From assembly GCA_964036045.1 (NCBI GenBank), contig OZ038378.1, forward strand, positions 60,871,408 through 60,935,407: 64,000 bases of DNA, read 5' to 3'. A program made the position numbers and the translations under genes. The notes under the pieces were generated by a model. It searched no databases. It saw nothing but the letters and a program-made list of their open reading frames with translations, and was not told the DNA's origin. Position 1 is the first letter of the stretch, and the number at the start of each line of letters is the position of its first letter. The stretch is from Eutreptiella sp. 'Long Island Sound 2002'. Lineage: Eukaryota > Euglenozoa > Euglenophyceae > Eutreptiales > Eutreptiaceae. Shown here piece after piece: positions 46,966 to 57,575 of the stretch.

Positions 46966-47368
46966 AATTTCTGCCAAAGCCTCATCCTTCTGCCCTCGTT
47001 GACCCTCACAAAGCAAGCTCAGGATGGTGCTCATGGGTTATCACACACCCAGTCCAGTGGCTGTCATTCCGGCTGTCACTCAGCCAGCAGTGTAACACGT
47101 CAGGGGGCATAGCATACCCCAAATAAAATACAAACAGTTCCGCAGAAAAAATCGCAAACAGGTCAGGGGGCACACCGTACCCCAATTAATGTACAAACAG
47201 TGCTGCAGAAAATTTTGTACGGTGGGGGGGGAGTACCCCACATATCGGTCAAACTGCCCATGCTTGGGGGGGGGGGGGGGGCAAGGATAACATTCGTCGT
47301 GGTTAGAAAGGACAGGTGCTCCGGAGGGTACCTATGCACCCCCCCCCCCCCCGGGAGCAGAGCTCCGG

Positions 47369-48852
47369 CTAGCGGAGCCCTGGGAGCTCTGCTCCGCCAC
47401 CGCCTCCACAAAGGAGGGGTCCATGGCCGCCGACGTGAGGCGGTGGGGGGGGGTACTGCCGGCGCACTTCCTCCATTGCGGCGGTCACCTTGGAGGCGTC
47501 GGGGGCCACGCTGTCCACATCGACCTGCTTGCCACTGGCCATCATGGCCATCCGCAAGCCGGTGGACACTGCGGACATCTGGCCGGCGCATGCCTCGGCC
47601 TCGGCATGCCAGGCCTTTGCGCCGGCCAGGAGGTACCGGACACTGGCAGCACTGGGCCCCCCCTTGTCACCCGGGGGGGCGGGGGCCTCGGCACCCTCAA
47701 CCCTTTCCACTGCCTCTGCTGGCTGTGCCGCTGGCTTTGCCCTGCGCAACGTCGCCACGTCGCGCTCAAGAGTCTTCACCTTGGTGGCCAGCCGGTCACG
47801 CTCCTTGGTGACGTCCGGCAACCGCGACTCGCAGTCTCGCCTGTCCTCGTTGGCCCTGGACAGACGGGCCTCGAGGTCGCGGTTGGCGGCCTCAGCGCTG
47901 ATGGCGCGTGCCTCCCACGCCTCCGCCCGCTGCTGGTCCACCCACTCTTGCACCACCCCCCTGTGCCCCCGCCCCCCCACCGGCTCCGCCTGCTCCGCCC
48001 GCAATGCCCGCTCCGCCGGGGTGGCCGTACGCGGGGCTTTGGGGGGGGGGGGGGCGTGTCCCCTTTGAGGCGCCCTTTCCGCTTGCGCGTGGGTGGGGGT
48101 TCGTCCTCCTCGACGTCAATGACGTCAACCACCACCCCCATCTTCCGCTGCCTCCCCACATGGACGCGCATGGCAAGCCATGCCATGTCCACCCACTCCG
48201 GCCTCCGCTGCTCCCAACCCGTGAGCACATTCAGCCCAAAAACCCCAGCCGTCGTCACCGTCCCCGCCTCCCCGATCCGCGACACCCCCGTCTGCACCCG
48301 CCAGTGCCCACTCACAAGCCGGTAGGCAAACATGCCCACCAGCTCCTGCCCCGCAGGCAGGTTGGCCCCCCCCCGGACCACAATGGGGCAGGGGAAGGAG
48401 ATGCGGAGGGTGCCCTGCACCCCCCGCGACTCCAACACCATGTCCCACACGGCACTGAGATGCCGCTGCCGCCCATCGGGCCCGGGCGGCACCTGCTGGG
48501 TCCAGGCCGGATCCGGCTGCCTGGCGGCCAAGGTGACCCGGTCCAGGGGGGGGTCGTTGTGGGCGTCGCCCAACTCGTCGCGGGACGGCTGGGGCACCAC
48601 CACCTCGCGCGCCACATGCCCCCTGGCGGTGCTGGCCTCGCTGCCTCCCGAACGTCGAGAGCGCTGCGACCCCTCACTGCGCACACTGCCGGCCTCACTT
48701 GGTGCCCGTCCACCGCCGGTGCCTACGGGCTGGTCGCCACCGGGGCCTTTGGCGGGCTCGGCGTGCTCCTCGGGCAATCGGGGCCGGGGCTTGTACTTGC
48801 GCTTGGTGTGGTGCCGAATATCCGGCGACCAAGCGGTGAACGGGACCTGCAT
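47369..48852 (-). CDS. T1 Pro-rich/coiled-coil protein, frameshifted at a G run
   Basis: Starts at ATG 48,852 (MQVPFTAWSPDIRHH). The N-terminal part is basic and Ser/Gly-rich. It is followed by a globular-looking stretch (LSAVWDMVLESRGVQGTLRI, FPCPIVVRGGANLPAGQELV, GMFAYRLVSGHWRVQTGVSR), a segment VVVDVIDVEEDEPPP and a KRKGRLK basic cluster. The frame is then lost at the G run 48,041-48,053 and resumes in another frame with a clear coiled coil (NRDLEARLSRANEDRRDCES, TKERDRLATKVKTLERDVAT) to the stop at 47,369. Joined length about 490 residues. The frame change exactly at a homopolymer suggests a sequencing or replication-slippage error. No family recognised; as second gene of the element it may be a DNA-binding or structural partner of the transposase. 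Confidence 0.55.
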
Positions 48853-48934
48853 GCAGATGTGGGGAGGTGTGCCACACACAAATTGAGAAAGGCGGAGTGG
48901 ACACGAGGCATTGCAAGAGCAAAAGGAGCAAATT

Positions 48935-49075
48935 GGACGAAATTCACAGAAATTCGTACGAAATTCGTACGAATTTCACATTTCGAGAAAATTCAAACAA
49001 ATTTATTCACGTGAAATTCGTACGAAATTCGTACGAATTTCGTACGAATTTCACGTGAATTTCGTCCAATTTGCC
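48935..49075. promoter_or_regulatory. Palindrome cluster 3 of T1, upstream of the coiled-coil gene
   Basis: The richest cluster: five CGTACG cores in GAAATTCGTACGAATTTC contexts plus TTCACGTGAA, itself flanked by inverted copies of GCAAATTGGACGAAATTCAC. It starts about 89 bp upstream of ATG 48,852. The open frame of the upstream gene terminates inside it (49,051). Confidence 0.7.
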
Positions 49076-51027
49076 AATACGGAGAGCAAACACACAAGCA
49101 AGCACACCTTGCACTCGCATGGGCAGGGGATGCTCCATGCCCCGGTCCTCGCGCACTTGGGCGACCGCCACGCTGGGACCGTGTTCACCAGGTGCCACAG
49201 CGTGGTCGGCCGACCCGGGGGGGCAATGCCGGAGATGGCGAAGTGGATCTCCGACTCCGCGTCGACATCGCCCCCCTTGCAGACCTCCAGGTGGTGCACG
49301 CTGCCCACGAAGAACAGCATGCAGTGCTCGCCGACCTCGATGACGGCGAGGTCAGAGGCCGGGGCCGACCGGGAGATGAAGGTGGGGTGCAAGGGGCAGG
49401 TGGTGGGGCCTGCCGGGAGCGTATGGGGGGGGTCGGCGAAGAGGGCCTGGGCAGCCTCCCCCTCCCACAACTCCACCCTCCCAACCGCCCCCTTCCCCAC
49501 CCACAACACCTGGTCCACGCTGGGGAGGTCCCAGCTGGACAAATCCCCAGCAACGTCCAGGGCCTCCTTGGGGGGGGTGGCGTCCAAGTGTGTGGTGTTG
49601 GCCTGGTCGTGTTTGTGTCGGGGGTCGGGGGTCCACAAGTTAAAAAGAGCCCCCTGCAGCCCATCCTTGGAGTCGGGGAGGGCAGGCAATCCATGATGGC
49701 GGCTGGTGGCCACCATCAGCAGCATGTCCCCCCGATGCAGCTCAACGGTGTCCCAGCGCGCCTCCCCCGCCTCCCCCAGGGCCGTCCCCGCCTGCACCGC
49801 CACCTGGTAGTCCTCTGACAAGCAAAGGAAGCTACTCAGGTGGCAGTCCCCCACCTCCCTGTCGTGGGCAGGGAGGACCTCGGGGTGGGTGGTCACGTCG
49901 GTGTGGGGGAGCTGCGGCCCGCTCCCCACACTGGCCACAATGACGCTGCCCGGCGTCATTGGGTGGAGGTCCCCAACCCCCGGGACACTTTCGGTGAGGT
50001 GGGGGTGGAACTTCTTGAAGAGAGGCCCCCCCACGCCCGACCCCAAGGTGCTCTTGCTTTGCCAACGGCGGGGGAGCGCAGGATCCTTGGCCTGCTCCTC
50101 ACTCTGCGCGGCGTTGAAAAGGAGCTCAAAATTCTTTGCGACGACTTTTTCGTCGCCGCTGCCCCACGCCTTCATCACCTTGTTCCACCCCACCTCACAA
50201 TCCCGTGCCTCCACAAGCCCCCGAAGCACAATGTAGCCGTTCCCATCAACAAAGTTGAGGGGCGGCTGAGAGGGGCCAACCCTGTTGGGGGCGGGGTCAG
50301 GGCTGCCCATCACCCCATGAGGGGGGTCGGGAAGGGGTTCGGTGCGGACGGGGGGCTCACTCGAAATGAAAAGGGGGGCGCATGAGGCACCACGGTACCA
50401 TTGCAAAGAAGTTGTGCTATAGAAGGTGGGGTGGGTGACGTCGGGGACGTGCACCTGGGGGGGGATGGTGGGATGGAAAGGGGCGATGCCCAAATCATCC
50501 CCTCACCGGGGGTTGGCAAGATGCCAAGAAAAGGGGAAAAAAGAGTGGTCTGCTGGTGCACCTGCAGCAAGATCCTGCAGGCACACCATATCGCAGTGGG
50601 GGGGGGTGTGGACGAGGTTAGTGGTGGGGTACACCTGGACGTGGGCGTCCTTAGGCTTCCCCACAGGGTTATTCCTCATCGAGTTGAGGAGCTAGTCAAC
50701 ACTGGAGGGGAGAGGGGTTAGATGGAGAAATTTGAGGGTGGGGAGTTGGCGGCGCAGTTCCCTCCACAGGGTTGTGGCCCATCCCCTCCCCCCGAGGTAG
50801 CTGTTGCGGGTGGGGCTGCGCATGTCGATGTGGATGACATCGGGGGAGGGGTCGAGGGAGGCTGCCCAGCCAACGATGTCATCCACCCCCAGTGCCTTCG
50901 ACTCGTACGTTGCCTCCTCCAATTGATGGTGGGCAACGGGGAGGGCTTGGTAGTGGGCGAGGGTGTCGGCTGCGGGGTCGGGGCGCGAGGCCAGGCTTGC
51001 GAGTTCAGACATGGTCTGCTGGGACAT
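49051..51027 (-). CDS. T1 2-oxoglutarate/Fe(II) oxygenase-like protein, interrupted
   Basis: Starts at ATG 51,027 (MSQQTMSELASLASRPDPAA). A TAG near 50,694 follows SSVD; homologous-looking coding resumes immediately (LLNSMRNNPVGKPKDAHVQV), then changes frame at the G/C run near 50,600 and at about 50,500 enters a 480-codon frame. Numbered from 50,493, that frame has NGYIVLRGLVEARD (about 85-98), an H-x-D pair in QLPHTD (197/199) at the start of a predicted double-stranded beta helix, then HRGDMLLMVATSRHHGLPAL with the distal His (266 or 267), a Lys nine residues later where a 2OG-binding Arg is usual, and GALFNLWTPD. This is the jelly-roll pattern of Fe(II)/2OG oxygenases. A C-terminal domain of ~170 residues (DLSSWDLPSVDQVLWVGKGA onward) is unassigned. 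Substrate unknown; nucleic-acid bases are one possibility. Confidence 0.6.
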
Positions 51028-51084
51028 TGTTAAAAGAGAAGAACGCGAGGACTTTGAGAGCTGTAACAAAGCGAAAGAGTGGAA

Positions 51085-51215
51085 AGGAGGGTAAATTCGT
51101 ACGAAATTCGTACGAAATTCGTACGAATTTCACATTCTCGCGAATCTGTGAATCTAGCGTGAATTTCTGCGTGAATTTAGGTGCGTGAATTTCACATTCA
51201 CGCGAATCTCACCAA
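51085..51215. promoter_or_regulatory. Palindrome cluster 4 of T1, upstream of the oxygenase gene
   Basis: Three tandem AAATTCGTACG units followed by TTTCACATTC and GTGAATTTC words, starting about 66 bp upstream of ATG 51,027. Same motif as the other three clusters. Confidence 0.65.
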
Positions 51216-51371
51216 ATGTGTTAAACCATGCGGGGACTTTAAACCTCTAAATTGCACCTATTTGTTGCATCTTACTTTGGGCGAAGGTAGCACGACAAAA
51301 GCACACGATAGCACCAAGTTACGAGCAAAACACAGCAAAATTGGGTGAAATTTACGGTACCGTGAATCTCG

Positions 51372-51401
51372 GATTCAAACGGCCGGTTCACGAAGGGTAC
51401 A
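51372..51401 (-). repeat. Right TIR of transposon T1
   Basis: ATTCAAACGGCC then GTTCACGAAGGGTACA, the inverse complement of the left TIR without its 11-nt insert. Confidence 0.9.
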
Positions 51402-51640
51402 CGGGAGGCCATGGATGACACGGGAGACCGGAGCAGAGCGGAGTCGGCTGTGGCCGGCACGAATGAGGCGGAGGATGAGGTAATTATACATTCTTACACC
51501 TCATGTGCCTTACCTTAATTGTGATGGGCAGAGCCTGGCGATGCCGGGTTTTGCTCTAGCCCCAAAAGGTGGGGCTACTGCGGGGTGGGGTGGGGTGGGG
51601 TTGGGGGTTGGGGGTGGCTCCACAAGCGTGGCATCCGTAG
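51402..51640 (+). repeat. Remainder of the 487-bp repeat, unit 3
   Basis: Continues unit 3 from CGGGAGGCCATGGATGACAC through GAGGTAATTATACATTCTTA and the GGGGTGGGGT tract to GTGGCATCC, where it departs from units 1 and 2. Confidence 0.9.
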
Positions 51641-52800
51641 ACGTGAATCGCGGTAGTGGTGGTGGCACGGCGGCTATGGTTCGACTGGCCCCTCCTCATT
51701 GTTATTTATGCCTCATGGACCTGGTGAGATCTAGGGCCACACCCGCCGGTGCGGTCACGGAGCCTGTGGCATGCACCCCCCCCCCCCCCTTCACCATGGC
51801 CCAACGCCGGTAGCATGGCCTAGCTTGTGCCGCTAGAACCGCGTGGTAGCCCAAGTGTACTCCGCCACCATGTAACGGGCTAATTGGGCCTCGGCGGCGT
51901 GCGCATTCGCCCCCATACAAGGCCTTTGCCTTGGAGTCTCACGGCTCCGGGATGTCGTTGCGTTGGCGTGGAATAGCTAGTGGCAGACCCACGGCTTGCC
52001 CAAGGATACCGCCGTGGGGCTCTTGACCAGCGATGGCCCCTTTGAGCCGAGCTGGGCCCACAAGGGCCACCGTCCACGAGGACGTGGCCGGGCGCTTCCC
52101 TAGGCCCTTTTTTGCGTGCAGCCCAGGCCCCTATCCCCACTCCTTTGTCCATGCCACCCCGTGGTGGTCGTACTTGGAGCCGCTCTAGTTGGAGGAGAGG
52201 GGCATCCCCATGCACCGCTTGCACAACCCCATGAGGGTGGAGGAGTGGCCCTCCCCCCGCACCTATGGCTCCTCGGACCCCTCCTTCGCCTCGCCAACTT
52301 CGAGGGCGTCGCGGCGGAAGGCCACGCCCCCGCCACGGGCGACGATTGGGAGTCCAAGTGTGGCACAACGACCCCTCTGCCCCCTCTCTAGCTCCAATGC
52401 GCACTTTGCGGAAATAGCTGATGCGGTGCTTGCTCTCTGACCCGGTGATGTCGCGGACGCCTTGTGGTCCTCTGTGCTTGGTCCCATCGACGCGTGTGCC
52501 GGCTGCGATCCGGTGTATGCCGCCCAGCCCCGGCCACGACTACCTCTTCAAGGTGGCGGTAAAGGCGGACCGTTTTGCTGCGGCTTGGGGGTTCAGTCTA
52601 CCCTCCCCTTTGCGGGCATATGCCAGCCAGCCTGCCTACAACTGGTCATGGGCCTCCTCTAGCCCCCGCTCCGTCCCCGAACGAGGCCGGTCTTTCTGCA
52701 TTATCTCCATGACGTGTTGCCCACGGCGCGCTTGTCCAAGACGCTCCGACTAACCTATTGGCAGGCCCCTTCGCTTGTGCTAAGCCCCCCCCCCCCCCCA
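51641..52800 (+). pseudogene. Decayed transposon coding sequence, continuation
   Basis: GC-rich coding-like debris. Near 52,150-52,220 it reads HATPWWSYLEPL, TAG, LEERGIPMHRLHNPM, which resembles the FTFEEEGIPDHWQGARL reading of the 487-bp repeat, so the two belong to the same lost gene. Several TAG stops and C runs follow (52,787; 52,842). Confidence 0.4.
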
Positions 52801-54780
52801 AAGGACCACGCTGGTTGACTTTGGGGTGCAGGGGGCGAGCCCCCCCCCCCCCCCCGCGCGCTGGGCGGGGTAGCGGGCGCTGCCGCTACGCCATGCGCCC
52901 CCGATTTCGAGGACGCTTGACCCGCGACCCGCGCTACAGTGGCGGTTGCAGCAGCTAGCGGCGTCGGCTGGCTGGCATCACCCGCCTTTTGGGCAAGGAG
53001 AGCGGCAAGCATTGCCCCCAACGCAGCCCGAAATTCCTGCTGTTACAGTACGGCTGCAATCCAGGAGAAAATGATGGCTCTTTCGGCTTTCATTGGTCGC
53101 CGAGCGGATGGCGACACAGTCATAGCGCTCAGCATGGATCGGAGGCATCCTCCAAAAGAGGATGCCGAAGATGGTGAAGATCTGCCCAAAGGCACACATA
53201 AATTCGAAGCACGGCGGCACAGGACGGCTGAAGCCCAAGCAAGTTATCACAGGCGCAGCCAGCCGGGTTAGCGAAGGCGGTTTGACGCCTTAGTCCTGTA
53301 GGCATAGGGCCCTGTGCGCAACGCTCGGTGGCAGCAAGCAAGCAGAGTGCACGTCGTGGCCTCCGCGGGCAACTTGTTGCCGTGCATATTGCGCGAGCAC
53401 ACACAATGGAAGAGGTGGGGCTAGGTAATTACAGTGCAACCTCGGCAAGGCGCACTCGAGAATACCTGAAAAGCAAATGAATAAGGTCTACAACATGCTT
53501 TGCATAGGATATTTGACCACTGTGGATGGTCACAATGTAACAGAAAATATAGTTTTGGAAATTGCCATCTTTGAGCTGTATGGGTTGGAAAATTTTGTAA
53601 GCAGGTTGTGCCCCATCCCACTTGGGAACCCCACCCCATCAAAAGAAAAAAACACGCAAACGGGGTGAAAGCACACACAAAAAGGGTGTAAAACACACTT
53701 TACATACAATATTTCATCATGGAAGGTCACATTATGAAAAAAGAAAAAAGAGCATTGCAAATTTCCATTTTCGAGAGCCGACGTTGGTTGTGCCTCAAGC
53801 CTTTCTTGAGATGCCCCCTTCCCCCCCAAGACACCCAAATAGGGTGAAAAACACCCCAAAAAGGGCATTCATCTTTTAGCGACCACTGGAATATTTATAG
53901 AGGTTGAGGGGCGTCGAGGTCGGCCCAGTCGCATTCAGGCGCCCATGTCCTCCCCTACAGCCCCCCCCCCCTTCGGGCCTGCAGGGCAGCCCGGTTTCTT
54001 CCGTGGTTGCCGTGCAGTGCGGCCACCGCTGCGGCAGTGTGGCTTGCGGTGAAGAAGGCGCTGAAGGCGCGTTCCCCACAGGGTCATGGGGGCGCTCTCT
54101 CGCGTCGTCGGCAGCGGAACGGCGGAGGGGGGGCAGGGACAAATCCACTATGGACCTGGTGGCCTTTGGCTGCGGCCACCTACGACATTGAGGTGGGGAT
54201 GGACAACGCGGCAAAAGCATGGCTACTGAGGGCCGCCGAGATGAGGCGAAACACATCGGGGAGCGACGCCGGGGGCTTAACCGCCGGCGGTGGGGGTTGC
54301 TCTATGGGGCAGGGAGAGGGGGGCTGGGGCGGAGAGGCCCTGCGGCGCAAAATGTGCCCTTAGCGGGTAGGCATGAGGATGGGCGCTCTCTGGCGCAGCC
54401 CAGGAGTTGTCTCCGGCACTTGGCGAAGGGGAAAACAGGTCAGCATCCCCCCCTCCCGTTTGTGCCGGTCCGTCACTCACAGCCCTGCCCTCATCAGACG
54501 AAAGGTTAGGACTGGGGTGCTTCGGGGATTTGGCGTCCCTAGGCCCTAGGGCCAGGGGCGATGTGCAGCTGCAAGCCGCAAGGGGGCGCGAGTCGTGGAG
54601 GGCCTAGGAGGCGGGGCGCGCGCCGCCGAGCCACGAGGACAACGCCGCCGCCCCTGCGCGCCGGTCTTCTGGCACTACAACTTGGCGGCCCGTTGCGACC
54701 CGAGGCAGCGCTGTCAAGCACCGTCGGCCCGCCGCAGAGCCACCATGTCCCTCGTGTCCGGCATGGCAGCAGCGGCTGAT
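52801..54780. other. No confident gene
   Basis: A plus-strand frame at 52,939-53,271 is open (MAVAAASGVGWLASPAFWAR...) without known domain. A diverged tandem duplication lies at 53,490-53,880. The remainder up to 54,780 is GC-rich with overlapping frames. Confidence 0.45.
53490..53880 (+). repeat. Diverged tandem duplication, ~200-bp unit
   Basis: Two units share ATATTT..CCA or ATCA..GGA(T/A)GGTCACA, GAAATTGCCAT or AAATTTCCATTT, and a following GGGGTGAAA/GGGTGAAAA word pair in the same order. Confidence 0.45.
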
Positions 54781-55940
54781 GCGCCAGCCCAAGCTTATGC
54801 TATTGCAGCACAAGGGTGCTTCATGCTCCAGGCACAATGCGCCCTTAGTACCGTTGCCCCCCTAGCCGGCGGCTGCGCTGCGGAGCTGCGAGCAAAACGC
54901 TCTTGGGCGGCGCCCGAGGGGGCCTCGTGCCGTATGGCAGGACATGCGGCCCCCCTTCGAAGGGGGCGGGGGTAGTAGTCCATGAGAAAGTCGTCGCCCA
55001 GTGGCGGCCGTACACGGGCCGCTGTCCGCAGGCGCTAGACCCACGTGTCGCGGCTTTGAGTGGCCACACGCATAAGATGCAACATCACCTTGTGGCGACC
55101 CGCGAAGTACAGGCGGGCCAATAGGCCAGCGCATACACGGCCCCCCATGGAGAGGAGGGAGTGACACCGCCCTAGGGGGACTCCGCACAGCAGTATGCCC
55201 ACCACTAGGTGGCGCTCGACCAGCCCCGCCGCTTTGCGGGATCTAGGGCCCTGGCCCTAGCGGCACGTGATGCCCCGCAAGCGATGATTAGGGGAGGCCA
55301 GGAGCGCCCTCCCCACAAAGGCCTCGTAGTCTAGGGCCAGCTCAGCCCACGACACTTTTGCCGGCCCTGGCATGCAGGCCCGCGCCCGTGCCCACCGGAC
55401 TCCGTCCTGAACGAAATCTTGGGGCCACCGCCACCCCGGCGGGGCCACTAGCCAAAGGCGCGGCTGGTTCCGGACCGCATCCACCGGCAAGGGGCCGACA
55501 AATCGTCCCAAGGGAAGGGGTACCGGGGCTGCGGCCGCGGTTGGTCCGGGAACAGGGAGTCCCTGTGGCCCTCTTGGTCCCCGCAGCCGGCCGCCATGCG
55601 GTCCGCCACGACCGCCAGGTACATGTCGTGAAGGTAGTACAAGAACTCCAAGAGCGCCCGTTCCACCCCCTGCGCTAGCCAGGGGGGGAAGACGCCCACC
55701 CTCCGCTGGCGGCCCGGCCACTGATCGGGCGGCCCAAGTTGGGTTGGGCTGCCGCCGCATCCCGTAGCCAGGGTCTCCAGGTCTCCCTGGCTCGCTCCCA
55801 CTCCGGGCAGTCCCACAGGACTTGCACCTCGTCCTCATGCGCGGCCCCACAATGGGGGCATGCGGAGTTGGTCCGCATGCCGTGGCCAAACACCCGTGCC
55901 GCCCCTCCCTACGTGGGGGTGACCATGGCTGTGCCCCCAC
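54780..55940 (-). pseudogene. C-terminal end of a LINE ORF2, decayed
   Basis: On the minus strand from about 55,895: MRTNSACPHCGAAHEDEVQV, LWDCPEWERARETW, a knuckle C-x2-C-x8-(H)-x4-C in which the His is replaced by Gln. Then LLEFLYYLHDMYLAVVADRM, NQPRLWLVAPPGWRWPQDFV, and farther down VERHLVVGILLCGVPLGRCH, LLSMGGRVCAGLLARLYFAG. This is the long C-terminal region found after RNase H in LINEs of algae. Frames shift several times and stops (TAG near 55,257) occur. The upstream RT is absent: at about 55,940 the sequence switches to an endonuclease on the opposite strand. Confidence 0.6.
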
Positions 55941-55955
55941 CCCCCCGGCAAGACA

Positions 55956-56790
55956 ATGGGGTCGGAACCCCGGCCCACCCTCTTTAAGCTAAAGTGCGGT
56001 GATGTGCACCCCCACCCAGGGGCAATTGCGCGTGGCGCAAGTCAATGCCACGGCCTGCGCATGCAGTGGCACACGGTCGCCGAGTGGCAGGTAGACGTGG
56101 TCTTTCTCTCCGAAAACCCACTAGACGGCGGTCACTTAGCAAGTGATGTGTGCCCAGGCGGCAACCTCGGGCTAGCAGCGTTTTTGCGGCACGCCTGTGA
56201 AATTTTGGCAGGGGGGGGGGCGGCATCTTTGATGCTCGCGGCCGGGGGGGTGGGAATCTTGGTGCCCCAGCGCCAGCGGGGGTGCCCCGCGAGACACGTA
56301 CTCCCCCCCACGGGGTTTCCCTTGGGATGAAGCAGACTCACTCGCCCGCATCGTGCAGCACTCCACGCGGTGGTTCCACCTTCTGGTGGGCCTAGGACAG
56401 GGGTCAGAGTCCCAGCACGTCTAGGCGGCCGATGCCGTCTCTTCGCAGCCGGCCTTCAACCAAGTCTTCTGCGCCAATGCCACACATGACGCGGCGCACA
56501 CGGGGCGACCCCTGAACTGGTGGTGGGGGACCTTACCTGGCACCACGAACGCTTGCTGTGGGCCGTGCCGTCCCTCCTAGCGACCCTCTTGGTGTGCGAG
56601 CTGGTGAACGTGGACGGACCTCAAGCTGGCGTTCGCTACCGGGCGGGGCCACGTATGCTCTTATTATCGCCCAGAGGGCACGTGCCCCTCGCACATCGAC
56701 GCGCTGCCGGTCTACACACGGCTTGCCGCACTGCTCCATGTAGAAGAACAAAGTGGAATGCAACCAAGGTCTGCTTCAATGCATAGTGGC
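55956..56790 (+). pseudogene. LINE APE-type endonuclease remnant
   Basis: The plus strand reads HTVAEWQVDVVFLSENPLDGG, matching the catalytic-Glu strand (vLSET-like) of APE endonucleases near the start of LINE ORF2. It continues with GGVGILVPQ and later LVVGDLTWHHERLLWAV, resembling the GD(F/L)N strand with the catalytic Asp. Frames change at G runs near 56,210 and in the 56,330-56,520 region. No RT follows; the fragment ends near 56,790. It is head-to-head with the opposite-strand LINE fragment. Confidence 0.55.
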
Positions 56791-57117
56791 GGCTACAGGT
56801 CACCCAAAGGGGGGTTTTATTTTGTTACCCTAGCCTCAGAAAACTGGGTTTCAAGAGGGTGGGGGGTCTGGAGGGGTCCCAACCAAAAACTCACTGGGGG
56901 AGGCGTTCATTGAACAAAACAATGATTTTACAACAGGTCAAACCAACAATTCAACCCCGTGGTATAAGGTACGCAAATAAGCCAATAACGGGACCACTGT
57001 GGTGTTTTCCCGTATTCCTAGACCTGCGTGGTTATGATGTAATAGCCTGTGCAAGGTGATTTGGGGGTCTATTGTGCAGATTTGGCCTAAAGGGCACCAT
57101 TTCTAGCACACTCCCCG
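56791..57117. other. Spacer with no gene
   Basis: Unremarkable sequence between the LINE fragment and the left TIR of the T2 element. Confidence 0.5.
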
Positions 57118-57141
57118 GTGACCTAGATTAAAGTCAATATG
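57118..57141 (+). repeat. Left TIR of T2
   Basis: GTGACCTAGATTAAAGTCAA plus four matching bases, perfect inverse of the right end. Confidence 0.85.
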
Positions 57142-57575
57142 TTATTTTTTAATTTTTGATATATGAAGGCGTTAATATGATAATCTCGCAAATATTAAGA
57201 GGTTAAAGTCAACTTTTTGCGATTGGGCCATTTGTACCCATTTTTCCATGCACATATGCGGACCTATAAGGGGTGTTACGTGGTATAGTTTTGCACAACG
57301 GTATAGTAGAGAGGTTCCAATGTTGTGTTGGTGGGTGTCTTGGACACCCCCCCTCCGGTTGCCCGCATCCCCCCCCCCCCCTCCACACCAGCATGTTCCC
57401 TTGTATAGCCCTTGTTATGCCTTTCTCTCGGGACACCCTTACCGAGCTTAACATGACGCTCGTCCGTTTGAGTGGGGCCAAGAGTTTGCCGGACCCGGTG
57501 GTCTCCCAACTCCTTGGTGAGTGGGTGGCCTCATCTCCGTTGGCCGGGGCCCGATGGTCCGAGGCCATGGAGGTT

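Larger units (their letters stand above)
44517..51401 (-). mobile_element. T1: 6.9-kb DNA transposon with TIRs and three genes
   Basis: Both ends read TGTACCCTTCGTGAAC inward and then GGCCGTTTGAAT, with an 11-nt insertion in the left copy. The element interrupts unit 3 of the 487-bp tandem repeat: left flank GCTGCCAACCG, right flank CGGGAGGCC, intact unit 1 GCTGCCAACCGGGAGGCC. This gives either a 2-bp CG target duplication or, if the element starts one base further out, none. Three genes lie on the minus strand in the order oxygenase-like, Pro-rich/coiled-coil, transposase-like. Four palindrome clusters lie upstream of each gene and near the left end. Size, TIRs, gene content and precise insertion make this an autonomous-type element, though each gene now has interruptions. 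I cannot assign it to a named superfamily. Confidence 0.85.
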
